Assembly (NCBI GenBank): GCA_903845365.1
Contig: CAIMXI010000097.1
Coordinates: 1-36,718, forward strand
Length of the DNA stretch: 36,718 nucleotides
Direction: 5' to 3'
Origin: an uncultured Geobacteraceae bacterium
GTDB lineage: Bacteria > Desulfobacterota > Desulfuromonadia > Geobacterales > Pseudopelobacteraceae
Shown here: piece after piece, positions 1 to 7,146 of the stretch
How the letters are laid out: each line of letters begins with the position of its first letter
How positions within the stretch are numbered: position 1 is the stretch's first letter
The notes under the pieces: model-generated
Told to the model about the DNA's origin: nothing
Seen by the model: only the letters and a program-made list of their open reading frames with translations
Databases searched by the model: none
Translations under genes and position numbers: made by a program

Positions 1-126
1 AATATTTTGGTGCCATTCCGGTGACTGCAACTGATCAGAGTGGCGGCAGAGATTATCCCACAAATCTTCCATCGTTCGCATTTTGTCCTGAATAGTCATC
101 TGTTCCAGAGGAAGCACGTTATACAT
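1..126 (-). CDS. Addiction-module antitoxin, N-terminal part (cut by window edge)
   Basis: A reading frame starts at an ATG at 126 and runs off the left edge. It is preceded by a good ribosome binding site (GAGGTG, about 130-137). The 42 visible residues include LEQMTIQDKMRTMEDLWDNL and then SPEWHQ. This is the typical start of the small 'addiction module component' antitoxins (TIGR02574-like), which pair with RelE/ParE-type toxins. The family's usual length is about 70-80 residues, so roughly half is visible. A toxin gene would be expected immediately downstream, beyond the left edge, and cannot be confirmed. The next genes to the right are another toxin-antitoxin-type pair on the same strand. 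Family recognition is by eye. Confidence 0.7.
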   Translation of the reverse strand, partial: MYNVLPLEQMTIQDKMRTMEDLWDNLCRHSDQLQSPEWHQNI

Positions 127-227
127 AAATCACCTCATTTTAATATTTCCACTCCGCAACCAAATCATTACAGATATTTTTGGCCACTTTTTGAAGCTGT
201 ATTCTTCAATATCAGCATCTTAGCTCC

Positions 228-247
228 AATTCCGCACGTGCGGAATT
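228..247. repeat. Perfect 20-bp palindrome
   Basis: AATTCCGCACGTGCGGAATT is exactly self-complementary. It lies about 100 bp upstream of the antitoxin start, in the gene-free stretch 127-439. It could be a regulator binding site or a remnant of a small palindromic element. It has no T-tract, so it does not look like an intrinsic terminator. Confidence 0.7.
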
Positions 248-337
248 GCCTGATATTTATCCTCGTTCCTACTCGCTGCGCCACATATCGTCGGGGTGAT
301 TCCTGCTCTTGCTCACTCTCAAAGACACTCATACTTC

Positions 338-430
338 GTAGGTTGCGTTACGCTTTTCAACGCGAAGTTTCGATGTCTGGAGCATCAAACCAGCTGTGTT
401 TCACGATGAGACTGTTCAACAGCAACCTAC
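338..430. repeat. Possible MITE-like element bounded by a 9-bp inverted repeat
   Basis: GTAGGTTGC at 338-346 is matched by its reverse complement GCAACCTAC at 422-430, enclosing about 75 bp with no convincing gene. The left end continues into GCGTTACGC. This resembles the 'GTAGGTTG(C/G)GTTA' ends of short dispersed palindromic elements found in many Proteobacteria, a recollection rather than a search result. Apart from this element and the palindrome at 228-247, I see nothing in 127-439. Confidence 0.35.
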
Positions 431-439
431 AAAATTAAC

Positions 440-826
440 TCACTTCATCAAACCCATCACATCATCGCGTACCTGCGTGGCAATATCAAGACACTGCTTA
501 CAGATAGCATGGTCAGGCATGAAATATGGCAACACACTAAAAGCGGGATATTTTGTAGGCAAATAAATGGAGTCAAGTAGATCAATTTCATCATCAGTTA
601 TGGTGAGTGTAACATTGCACTCTTCAAGTAAAACAGTCAGCTCCCTAATACTGTGGGTTTTGAGCAACCCCGCAGCCTTTTCAATAAGCAGAGCCTTTAG
701 ATACTTTTCCACCGCTTGCTGAGCATTTTGAAGGCACGGATTGTAGAGTTCGCTATCTAAAAGTACCTTGGTCGATTTCAGGTTGTCATCGGCATAACTT
801 AGCCATATTTCAGTGTCTTTTCTCAT
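440..826 (-). CDS. HEPN-domain protein (putative toxin of HEPN/MNT pair)
   Basis: This 128-residue protein has the HEPN fold signature: an N-terminal W..YA..NL helix, a central LQNAQQAVEKYLKALL segment, and KTHSIREL near residues 56-63. In HEPN/MNT modules the HEPN partner is usually the RNase-like toxin and the MNT partner neutralises it, often by AMPylation. Its start overlaps the end of the upstream MNT gene by 17 nt, as usual for such pairs, with a GGGAGAAG ribosome binding site. I do not see the canonical R-x4-6-H motif. The region that often reads TRYP here is TKYP (in YLPTKYPAF), so RNase activity is uncertain. Family assignment is good; toxin activity is inference. Confidence 0.8.
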   Translation of the reverse strand: MRKDTEIWLSYADDNLKSTKVLLDSELYNPCLQNAQQAVEKYLKALLIEKAAGLLKTHSIRELTVLLEECNVTLTITDDEIDLLDSIYLPTKYPAFSVLPYFMPDHAICKQCLDIATQVRDDVMGLMK

Positions 827-1121
827 AGACCACTTCTCCCTTGTTTATTTCCTGAAGAAACAGTGCTGCGGAGTCGTATGGAATGGAAATTGGTAGCAGG
901 TCAATTGGAATAATTCGGGATAAACCACGCAGCTTTTTTCTTAATGCAAGCGCCAGAGTCAGATAATCATCTTTTGAGTCACAAAATACCGCCACATCCA
1001 AATCATTGGGGCTTGATGATTCGTTAAAAGAACCGAAAATAACGATTTTTTCAACCTGTTCATCCGTTTTTAAGGCGGTTACCAAATCTTGTTTCAATAC
1101 ATATTTATCAATTATTGCCAT
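810..1121 (-). CDS. MNT-type nucleotidyltransferase (putative antitoxin of HEPN/MNT pair)
   Basis: This 103-residue protein is a minimal nucleotidyltransferase (MNT/MntA, DNA polymerase beta fold). The catalytic GS motif (IFGSF) is followed by NDLDVAVF, giving the two metal-binding aspartates. A third acidic residue sits in IPIDLLP, so the active site looks intact. In characterised HEPN/MNT systems such proteins transfer AMP to the HEPN toxin. The start is supported by AAGGAAAG five bases upstream of the ATG. It is the first gene of the pair and overlaps the HEPN gene. The enzymatic role is inferred from the family. Confidence 0.82.
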   Translation of the reverse strand: MAIIDKYVLKQDLVTALKTDEQVEKIVIFGSFNESSSPNDLDVAVFCDSKDDYLTLALALRKKLRGLSRIIPIDLLPISIPYDSAALFLQEINKGEVVYEKRH

Positions 1122-1261
1122 CGCACTTTCCTTTTATTTTATTCACTATAGTAACTAACGCCTGAAATTCGTGTTGAAGTGGCAAGAAAAATTATTACAC
1201 ATCCACGCAAAAGCTCGTACATAAAGGGCTTGAAGGCAGCTGAAATAATTTTTCAACTGGA

Positions 1262-1388
1262 TAATTTATCTTTGAGTTTAAAAGGTTTCATCCGCCTTTA
1301 TCTCTCTTTATCCCTGTTAAAAAGTCTTTGAAGTTAAAAGCAAAACCTTTTATTTACAGGGATAAAAGGGATAAAGGCGGATAAAGGC
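1262..1388. repeat. Large imperfect hairpin; dispersed repeat, copy A
   Basis: The left arm at 1290-1317 (ATCCGCCTTTATC... to ...TATCCCTGT) is nearly the reverse complement of the right arm at 1356-1382 (ACAGGGATAAAAGGGATAA... to ...GGCGGAT), with about four differences. AAAAGGTTT at 1280-1288 is also paired with AAACCTTTT at 1343-1351. A half-unit of the same sequence recurs at 7147-7199. It lies upstream of the MNT gene with no coding potential. I see nothing else in the rest of 1122-1421. Confidence 0.7.
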
Positions 1389-1421
1389 AATAGCAAAAAG
1401 CTTTTTTTGTTTAAAACCATA

Positions 1422-1690
1422 TTATTTATCTTCATCTTGGTTCCGGCTCGTCCGGGTTGGGGCACTCTGTTTCAAAAGGCGAAGATACAGAATGCCGTAA
1501 CATGGCTGTTGGTTGTTTATCGTCAGGGTTCCGAAATCGGCATCATGCGTCACCACGAATCGTTGCTCCTTGTGAGAGCCAAATCCAGAAGAATATGATC
1601 GGAAGTGCCGTTCAAAGCGGATTCCTTGACATCATGAACATCAAAGCTTTTTTCCTGTAGGAACGAGTGAGGTTCGGTAAAGCATAGCCG
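1422..1690 (-). pseudogene. Frameshifted remnant of a DUF5615 PIN-like protein gene
   Basis: Read on the minus strand, one frame gives FLQEKSFDVHDVKESALNG followed by TSDHILLDLAL and then hits a stop. A neighbouring frame continues with QRFVVTHDADFGTL and then CYGILYLRL. Together these match the order of DUF5615 (PIN-like, Mut7-C-related) proteins: DV.DV.E..L.G..D..I...A, then RV..T.D.DFG.L, then G.....R. The frame change falls at about 1570-1580. The first part has no start codon and begins directly after the VapC stop codon, so the N-terminus is also missing. It is probably a dead toxin-type gene. A sequencing error could explain the frameshift but not the missing start. Confidence 0.65.
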
Positions 1691-2089
1691 TCATATCCAC
1701 AGAATATTCACCAGATGTTCCGCTTGCCGAAACTCCTGATCTCCAGTCACTAGCGTCGCTTTGTGCTCTATTGAGGAGGCGACAGCGAAGGCACCGGCAT
1801 AAGACATGGCGAAACGCGCCTTTAACTCGGCGGCGCGAAAGACAAGATCATTGGGCACTGGAAGGACCACAATACCAAGCCGGGAAATATTCATAACCAC
1901 ATCAAGCTTGAATTGCAGACCAAACCTCCTCTGGACGGTATAAATAATCTCTCCCATATTAATGATATTCAGCATGGCGCATGCCTTGCCTGATCTGGCA
2001 TCATCAAGAATTGTCTTCACCGGCTCATTGCCCGGCTCTTTCTGGATGAATCGGAGCAGAGCAAAACTATCAAGGACAAAGTTATTCAC
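1691..2089 (-). CDS. VapC-type PIN-domain toxin, with one catalytic Asp replaced
   Basis: The chosen start is the GTG at 2089, which gives VNNFVLDSFALL and a 132-residue protein, the normal VapC length. It overlaps the vapB stop by 8 nt. PIN-domain ribonucleases carry four acidic residues. D7 (VLDSFALL), E47 (INMGEI) and D117 (LVTGDQEF) are present. The usual SYADAF segment reads SYAGAF, with Gly99 encoded by GGT at 1793-1795, so the third acid is missing. The C-terminus ending ILWI is complete. The family assignment is firm. Loss or reduction of RNase activity is inference from the missing residue. Confidence 0.85.
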   Translation of the reverse strand: MNNFVLDSFALLRFIQKEPGNEPVKTILDDARSGKACAMLNIINMGEIIYTVQRRFGLQFKLDVVMNISRLGIVVLPVPNDLVFRAAELKARFAMSYAGAFAVASSIEHKATLVTGDQEFRQAEHLVNILWI

Positions 2090-2318
2090 GCGCTCGGTCT
2101 CTTTTCCGTTCTTCAAGCAACTCTTCAGCGAGTGACGGCCATGGAGGCAACATTCCCCATGCTGCAGTAACAGGATCAGCCACAACAGGCACAATGCAAA
2201 CGACATTGCCATACTCTACAAAACGCACCTCGCTGCCTGGGTCAATATGATGCCGTTTCCTGATGTCACCCGGAATGAGAACCTGACCTTTGACCGTCAC
2301 TTTTGAAGCTTTTTCCAT
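2082..2318 (-). CDS. VapB-type antitoxin, SpoVT/AbrB DNA-binding domain
   Basis: This 78-residue protein begins with a swapped-hairpin AbrB domain: SKVTVKGQVLIPGDIRKRHHIDPGSEVRFVE with the usual KGQ..IP core, split here only by family-typical positions. It ends in an acidic/basic tail (AEELLEERKRDRARE) of the kind that wraps around the PIN toxin. It precedes the PIN toxin gene and overlaps it by 8 nt, so the two are co-translated. Such antitoxins normally bind their own promoter and neutralise VapC. The ribosome binding site (GGGGGCG) is G-rich and not ideal. I see no clear operator upstream in 2319-2414. Confidence 0.82.
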   Translation of the reverse strand: MEKASKVTVKGQVLIPGDIRKRHHIDPGSEVRFVEYGNVVCIVPVVADPVTAAWGMLPPWPSLAEELLEERKRDRARE

Positions 2319-2414
2319 AGCGCCCCCATGTATTACTTTTATGACTTATTGTAATACCTGCTGCAAAAACCTTCAAGGCAAAAAACAGGTTGTCCCACAA
2401 TATGGTTTCTCCTA

Positions 2415-3419
2415 TCACCCCAGCATGTTGACTACAACACGCCCTCTGATGGCACCCTTTAAAATCGCCTGAATCATCGGTTCTACATCTTGGAGGTCAC
2501 AATCGGTCACAACCTCGGTCAGGCTGGCCGGTTTCCATTCAGAAGCCAGGCGTTTCCAGACTTGCGTACGAACCTCGCGAGGCGAGAGCACCGAATCGAT
2601 CCCGATCAGGCTTACCCCGCGCAGAATAAACGGATAGACATTAAGCGGCAGTTCCGGCGAGCCGACCAGCCCGCAGCAGGTAACCGTGCCGCCGTGCTTG
2701 GTACTTTTTATGGCCGCTACCAGCGTCGCACCGCCAACCACGTCAACAACCCCGCCCCAGCGTTCGGCAAGAACCGGCTTCTCAGCTCCGGCTGCTGCCG
2801 CCTCGCGGCTGATAACCTCTGCAGCGCCAAGCCCTTTGAGGTACTCCTCATCAGCATCTTTACCTGTTGATGCCACAACCCGGTATCCAGCCGCAGCAAG
2901 TATTGAAACAGCGATACTCCCCACACCACCGGTTGCTCCGGTAACGAGGATATCTCCCTGATCAGGGCGCACCCCAGCCTCTACCAGCTTCAACACCGAT
3001 AACCCCGCCGTCAAACCGGCTGTTCCGAGCGCCATACTATCCCGCAGAGAAAGCCCTTCCGGGAGCCTGAGCGCCCATTCGGACGGAATCCGGATCAGTT
3101 GTCCCCAGCCGCCATCAGTTTCCATGCCGAGGTCGTAGCCGGTTACAATGACCTTCTCCCCCGGAACAAAACAGCCGCCCAAGCAGGAGATTACTTCCCC
3201 CGCTGCATCAATACCGGGGGTATGAGGAAACTGCCGGGTAACGCCTGGGTGGCCGGTGGCCGACAGTGCATCTTTGTAGTTCAGGGAGGAGTAGTGCACC
3301 CGTACCACCAGGTCGCCCTGCGGCAGATCGTCAAGCTTCCGTTCACTGATTTTCCGCACGAACTGTTTGTCTGTTGTCTTTTCTACGACTAGCGCCTTAA
3401 AATTTGTGTCTTTTTCCAT
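2415..3419 (-). CDS. YhdH/AcuI-family NADPH-dependent quinone/acrylyl-CoA-type oxidoreductase
   Basis: This 334-residue zinc-independent medium-chain dehydrogenase/reductase has an N-terminal GroES-like part (residues 5-110, with SSLNYKDALSATG and PGIDAAGEV). A Rossmann part follows with TGATGGVGSIAV at about 160 for NADPH. SLNYKDA and the TGATGGVG loop mark the YhdH/YhfP branch. In other bacteria this branch includes AcuI, which reduces acryloyl-CoA to propionyl-CoA. The start ATG has AGGGGG four bases upstream. It is transcribed alone and divergently from lon. The substrate here cannot be told from sequence, so no gene symbol is given. Confidence 0.85.
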   Translation of the reverse strand: MEKDTNFKALVVEKTTDKQFVRKISERKLDDLPQGDLVVRVHYSSLNYKDALSATGHPGVTRQFPHTPGIDAAGEVISCLGGCFVPGEKVIVTGYDLGMETDGGWGQLIRIPSEWALRLPEGLSLRDSMALGTAGLTAGLSVLKLVEAGVRPDQGDILVTGATGGVGSIAVSILAAAGYRVVASTGKDADEEYLKGLGAAEVISREAAAAGAEKPVLAERWGGVVDVVGGATLVAAIKSTKHGGTVTCCGLVGSPELPLNVYPFILRGVSLIGIDSVLSPREVRTQVWKRLASEWKPASLTEVVTDCDLQDVEPMIQAILKGAIRGRVVVNMLG

Positions 3420-3497
3420 AGAACCCCCTGCCTGGCTTCAAAAATTATGTCGTACGAGCGGCAGGCTATCCCGAAAAGCGTTTTATTGTCAATCGTT

Positions 3498-3519
3498 TGA
3501 TAATAATGGAGCATTATCA
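3498..3519. promoter_or_regulatory. 7-bp inverted repeat upstream of lon
   Basis: TGATAAT (3498-3504) and ATTATCA (3513-3519) are perfect inverted copies separated by 8 bp. They lie between the divergent oxidoreductase gene and lon, so the pair could be an operator. Being short and AT-rich, it may also be chance. Confidence 0.25.
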
Positions 3520-3538
3520 GGCTACAGTATCTGATGCT

Positions 3539-3566
3539 TTGCTTGTGGCTTTAAGTATGCTAGTAT
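3539..3566 (+). promoter_or_regulatory. Candidate sigma-70 promoter for lon
   Basis: TTGCTT (-35, 3539-3544), a 16-bp spacer and TAGTAT (-10, 3561-3566) lie 70 bp upstream of the chosen lon start. Both hexamers are only partial matches to consensus. I saw no CIRCE element in this gap. Confidence 0.35.
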
Positions 3567-3636
3567 CCAGCCACGATAAATGAGTAGCACGGGACGTAAA
3601 TTCAAAGTAATAACCAGAACAGAGGTCAGAGTGAAG

Positions 3637-5952
3637 ATGCCGCACGCCATTATCGAAATACCTGCCAAATTACCGCTTTTCACCCAGAAAGAAACCGTTG
3701 TTTTTCCGTATATGCTCCTCCCTTTATACGTTGGCGAGAAAGATATCGCTACTTTCCGCGTGGCCGAGAGGTGTGAAAATTATGTAGTCCTTTCTTTTGA
3801 ACGCCCCGAAGATCCAAAAAGTGACTATCCAAGCGGTAGGAGCGAAATTGGCACACTCTGCAAGGTCAATCAGATCAAAAGGCTCGATGACGGCCGTTAC
3901 AAAGTTTCATTGGAAGGGGTTACCAGGCTGAGGATTATTGATACCGAGCCTGTCGGTGGTTTGACTTGGGCTCATTGCGAAATTGTACGGGAGTTTGTTG
4001 AAAAAAATCTTGTCTCGGACGCGCTAGTTCAAAGCCTGAATGCTCTTTTGAAAATTGCTCTATCGCACGGGAAACCGCTGCCTGAAGATATTCTGAAGAT
4101 GATTGACTACATCGATAACCCTGCCCGCCTCTCCGATCTCGTGGCGCTGTACGTGAATCTGCCGGCGACCGATCTGCAGGAGCTGCTGGAGACGACTGAT
4201 CCGCTGGATCGCCTGAAAAAGGTCTATGTGCATCTGACTAACGAAGTACAACGGATGCAGATAAAGAACGAGGTGGCTGGTGAAGTTACCAAGCGGGTGG
4301 GTAAGAACCAGAAAGAATATATTCTCCGCGAGCAGATGAAGCATATTCAGGAAGAGTTGGGGGAAGAAGACCCACGCTCGGCCGATATGAACGAGCTGCG
4401 CAAAAAGATCGAAGAGGCGGGCCTTCCGGAAGATATTAAAAAAATTGCCGACAAGGAGTTGAAACGCCTGGAGCGGATCAATCAGGCTTCGCCCGAATAC
4501 ACAGTTGCGCGGACATATCTCGATTATCTCGCCGGTATGCCCTGGAACATCAGTACGCCCGACTCTCTTGACATGGTACGGGCTGAGGAGATTCTCAACG
4601 AAGAACATTACAATCTGAAAAAAGTCAAGGAGCGCATCCTTGAGTTTTTGGCCGTACGTTCACTCAAAGAGAATATGAAGGGGCCGGTGCTCTGTTTTGT
4701 CGGCCCTCCAGGAGTTGGCAAGACGTCGCTCGGCAAGTCCATAGCCCGTTCGATGGGGCGTAAATTTGTGCGCATTTCATTGGGTGGCGTCAGGGATGAA
4801 GCCGAAATTCGTGGCCACCGCCGTACCTATATCGGGGCTCTGCCGGGGCGCATAATCAAAGAGCTGTACCGCTGCGGCGCCAACAACCCGATCTTCATGC
4901 TCGATGAAATCGACAAGCTCGGCAATGACTTCCGTGGCGATCCGGCCAGCGCGCTCTTGGAGGTGCTTGATCCTGAGCAGAATTTCAGCTTCAACGACCA
5001 TTACCTCGACGTTGCCTTTGACCTGTCAAAAGTTATGTTCATTACCACCGCCAACCAGCTTGATACCATCCCCGGCCCGCTTAAGGATCGCATGGAAGTC
5101 ATTCGTCTGGCCGGCTACAGCAGTCAGGAAAAACTGCAGATTGCCAAAGATTTTATTGTACGGCGCGAGTTGGAGGAGAACGGCCTGACAGACCGGGGAC
5201 TCACTTTTTCTGACGAAGCTCTGGAGAAAGTGATCGTCGACTACACCCGCGAGGCTGGCGTACGTGGTATGCAGCGCACGGTTGCTTCGATCTGCCGCAA
5301 GGTGGCCAAGGAGATCACCCAGCATAAATCTCCGAGGGGCTGCATTACCGCAGAAGCGGTGGCGGAACTGCTCGGACCAAAAAAATTCCATAACGAAGTT
5401 GCAGCCGAGCATGACCGCATCGGTGTAGCAACCGGACTTGCCTGGACTGAGTCCGGCGGTGATATCCTCTTCATCGAGGTAACCTCAATGCCGGGAAAAG
5501 CAGAGCTGATCCTGACCGGCTCGTTGGGCGACGTCATGAAGGAATCTGCCAGGGCTGCACTCTCCTACATCGAGGCGCACGCCGATGAATTCGGTATCAA
5601 GCCGGAGGCCTTTGAAAACCGCACCATTCACATTCACGTCCCATCCGGCGCCATTCCCAAAGATGGCCCTTCAGCAGGCATTACCATGGTTACGGCGCTG
5701 GTTTCGCTCCTGACAGGAAAACCGGCGCGGCGTAATGTCGCCATGACCGGTGAGATTACCTTGACCGGTCGGGTTATGGCGATTGGCGGCTTGAAAGAAA
5801 AAGTACTGGCGGCGCATCGTGCGGGAGTCAGCACGGTAGTAGCGCCGGAGCGCAATCGTGACGATCTGGAAGATATTCCGGAGAATGTCCGCAATGATCT
5901 GCAGTTCATCTTTGTCACTGAGGCGGAAGAAGCGCTGGCTGTGGCTTTGTAA
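3637..5952 (+). CDS. lon: ATP-dependent protease Lon
   Basis: This is a 771-residue cytoplasmic AAA+ protease that degrades misfolded and regulatory proteins. An N-terminal substrate-recognition domain (residues about 10-205) and a coiled-coil linker precede the AAA+ module, with Walker A GPPGVGKTS from residue 356 and Walker B IFMLDEIDK. The C-terminal protease domain has the Ser-Lys dyad: S679 in PKDGPSAG and K722 in GGLKEK. I start at the ATG at 3637, behind an AGAGG site. An in-frame ATG 57 nt upstream lacks a ribosome binding site. With the 3637 start the catalytic residues take the same numbers as in E. coli Lon. mlaE follows after 6 nt. Confidence 0.95.
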   Translation: MPHAIIEIPAKLPLFTQKETVVFPYMLLPLYVGEKDIATFRVAERCENYVVLSFERPEDPKSDYPSGRSEIGTLCKVNQIKRLDDGRYKVSLEGVTRLRIIDTEPVGGLTWAHCEIVREFVEKNLVSDALVQSLNALLKIALSHGKPLPEDILKMIDYIDNPARLSDLVALYVNLPATDLQELLETTDPLDRLKKVYVHLTNEVQRMQIKNEVAGEVTKRVGKNQKEYILREQMKHIQEELGEEDPRSADMNELRKKIEEAGLPEDIKKIADKELKRLERINQASPEYTVARTYLDYLAGMPWNISTPDSLDMVRAEEILNEEHYNLKKVKERILEFLAVRSLKENMKGPVLCFVGPPGVGKTSLGKSIARSMGRKFVRISLGGVRDEAEIRGHRRTYIGALPGRIIKELYRCGANNPIFMLDEIDKLGNDFRGDPASALLEVLDPEQNFSFNDHYLDVAFDLSKVMFITTANQLDTIPGPLKDRMEVIRLAGYSSQEKLQIAKDFIVRRELEENGLTDRGLTFSDEALEKVIVDYTREAGVRGMQRTVASICRKVAKEITQHKSPRGCITAEAVAELLGPKKFHNEVAAEHDRIGVATGLAWTESGGDILFIEVTSMPGKAELILTGSLGDVMKESARAALSYIEAHADEFGIKPEAFENRTIHIHVPSGAIPKDGPSAGITMVTALVSLLTGKPARRNVAMTGEITLTGRVMAIGGLKEKVLAAHRAGVSTVVAPERNRDDLEDIPENVRNDLQFIFVTEAEEALAVAL

Positions 5953-5958
5953 TCCGGA

Positions 5959-6732
5959 ATGAATGTTGCGGCTATAGATAAAATTCTGCTGATTTTCTTC
6001 CACGAGCTGCAGAGCTATTTCACCCTGGCGGGGCGCACTTTTGTGCGAATTTTCCGTCGTCCCTTCTATTATCGAGAATGTGCCATCCAATTTGACACCC
6101 TGGGATTTTCCTCACTCTTCATCTGCACACTGACCGGACTCTTCTCCGGCATGGTCATGGCGCTGCAGTCACTGATTCAACTGAAACCGTTTGCGGCAAC
6201 CAGTTATGTCGGCGGCATGGTGGCGGTAACCATGATCAAGGAGCTGGGGCCGGTGTTGGCTGCTCTGATGGTCGCGGGACGGGTCGGTTCCGCCATTACA
6301 GCCGAACTCGGAACAATGGTGGTAACCGAGCAGGTTGATGCCATGCGGGTTGAAGGTACCGATATTCTCAAACGTCTGGTTGTTCCCAGGCTTTTGGCGA
6401 TGCTTGTTGCCCTGCCGCTCCTGACAATCGTGACGGATATGGTCTCAGTCTTTGGCGGCTATATAATGGCATCCGGCTATAGCATCAGCCCGCTCTTGTA
6501 CATCAGCGGACTCCCCCAGTTCATGTTGTTTCAGGATCTGATCGAAGGAGTGGTTAAGCCGGCTTTTTTTGGGGTGATTATCGCCATAACCGCCTGCTAC
6601 GTGGGGCTTAACACGAAAGGTGGCGCAGCCGGGGTGGGGGCTGCCGCCAAGCAGGCGGTGGTGCTCTCTTCAGTACTTATTCTGGTGAGTGATTTTTTTA
6701 TGGCCAAAATTTTTCTCGTGTTCAGAGGGTAA
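5959..6732 (+). CDS. MlaE/YrbE-family ABC transporter permease
   Basis: This 257-residue inner-membrane protein has about five hydrophobic segments and the MlaE family core: GLFSGMVMALQS, IKELGPVLAALMVAGRVGSA and ITAELGTMVVTEQVDAM. MlaE permeases work with the MlaF ATPase and the MlaD substrate-binding protein to move phospholipids or other lipids between the membranes. The gene starts 6 nt after lon, probably as one transcript. The expected mlaF and mlaD genes are not here: only a weak ORF follows, then hisF. The partners must be elsewhere, or this copy is orphaned. Family assignment is strong; substrate is unknown. Confidence 0.9.
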   Translation: MNVAAIDKILLIFFHELQSYFTLAGRTFVRIFRRPFYYRECAIQFDTLGFSSLFICTLTGLFSGMVMALQSLIQLKPFAATSYVGGMVAVTMIKELGPVLAALMVAGRVGSAITAELGTMVVTEQVDAMRVEGTDILKRLVVPRLLAMLVALPLLTIVTDMVSVFGGYIMASGYSISPLLYISGLPQFMLFQDLIEGVVKPAFFGVIIAITACYVGLNTKGGAAGVGAAAKQAVVLSSVLILVSDFFMAKIFLVFRG

Positions 6733-6780
6733 CGGGTTGAGTCTCAAGCAAGCTGCTCGGTAAAATCGTGGAGGTTGTGT

Positions 6781-7092
6781 ATGCAGGCACACATGAAAAA
6801 GCACCTTACTGAAGAACTTGTCCCGCTTCACCTGATGGTGCATCCGGCAAACGTCAGCACTATAACGCGCTATGTTGACACACTTGAGAAGTCCGATTCT
6901 ATCCAGTGGCGTGATGTTGCCGGTAAGCGCGGCAGCGTCTCTGCATCGATCTTGCGTGGCTGTAGGTCAAGAAGTTTACGGCGATGGAGTAGCGATTTAC
7001 GACACCCCTTCAGGTCAGGAGATATAAAAGGGGTTACACTTGACGAACACCATTCAATTTCCCTCTTCATTACCAAGTGTCAAGACAATTAG
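6781..7092 (+). CDS. Unrecognised small ORF, possibly decayed
   Basis: An ATG at 6781 has a strong GGAGG six bases upstream, and the frame encodes 103 residues. I do not recognise the product. The first 55 residues (for example MVHPANVSTITRYVDTLEKS) look protein-like. From about 6930 the frame turns arginine/serine-rich, while the +1 frame gives VAVGQEVYGDGVAIYDTPS and stops at 7025. That pattern suggests a frameshift near 6930-6960 in an older gene. It is no obvious partner for mlaE or hisF. Whether it is translated is uncertain. Confidence 0.35.
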   Translation: MQAHMKKHLTEELVPLHLMVHPANVSTITRYVDTLEKSDSIQWRDVAGKRGSVSASILRGCRSRSLRRWSSDLRHPFRSGDIKGVTLDEHHSISLFITKCQDN

Positions 7093-7146
7093 AGCTTGAC
7101 AGATGTAAATATTCGGTTATTCCTAACCCTGACAAGCCGGGACCAA

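Noticed and set aside
40-438. Plus-strand 132-residue reading frame at the left edge
   Set aside because: It runs antisense to the antitoxin start and through the palindromic repeats, has no recognisable domain and an odd composition.
1290-1382. Possible CRISPR-like or tandem repeat
   Set aside because: It is one inverted pair with unequal internal spacing, not a regular array of direct repeats with unique spacers.
1407-1660. Overlapping plus-strand reading frames of 63 and 67 residues
   Set aside because: The minus strand of the same bases gives recognisable DUF5615 segments; the plus frames look like shadows.
4060-4608. 182-residue minus-strand reading frame inside lon
   Set aside because: Antisense to conserved Lon sequence; no ribosome binding site or family match.
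7096-7124. TTGACA at 7096 as a hisF promoter
   Set aside because: No acceptable -10 at 16-18 bp spacing (ATTCCT/TATTCC), and it lies about 130 bp upstream with a repeat in between.
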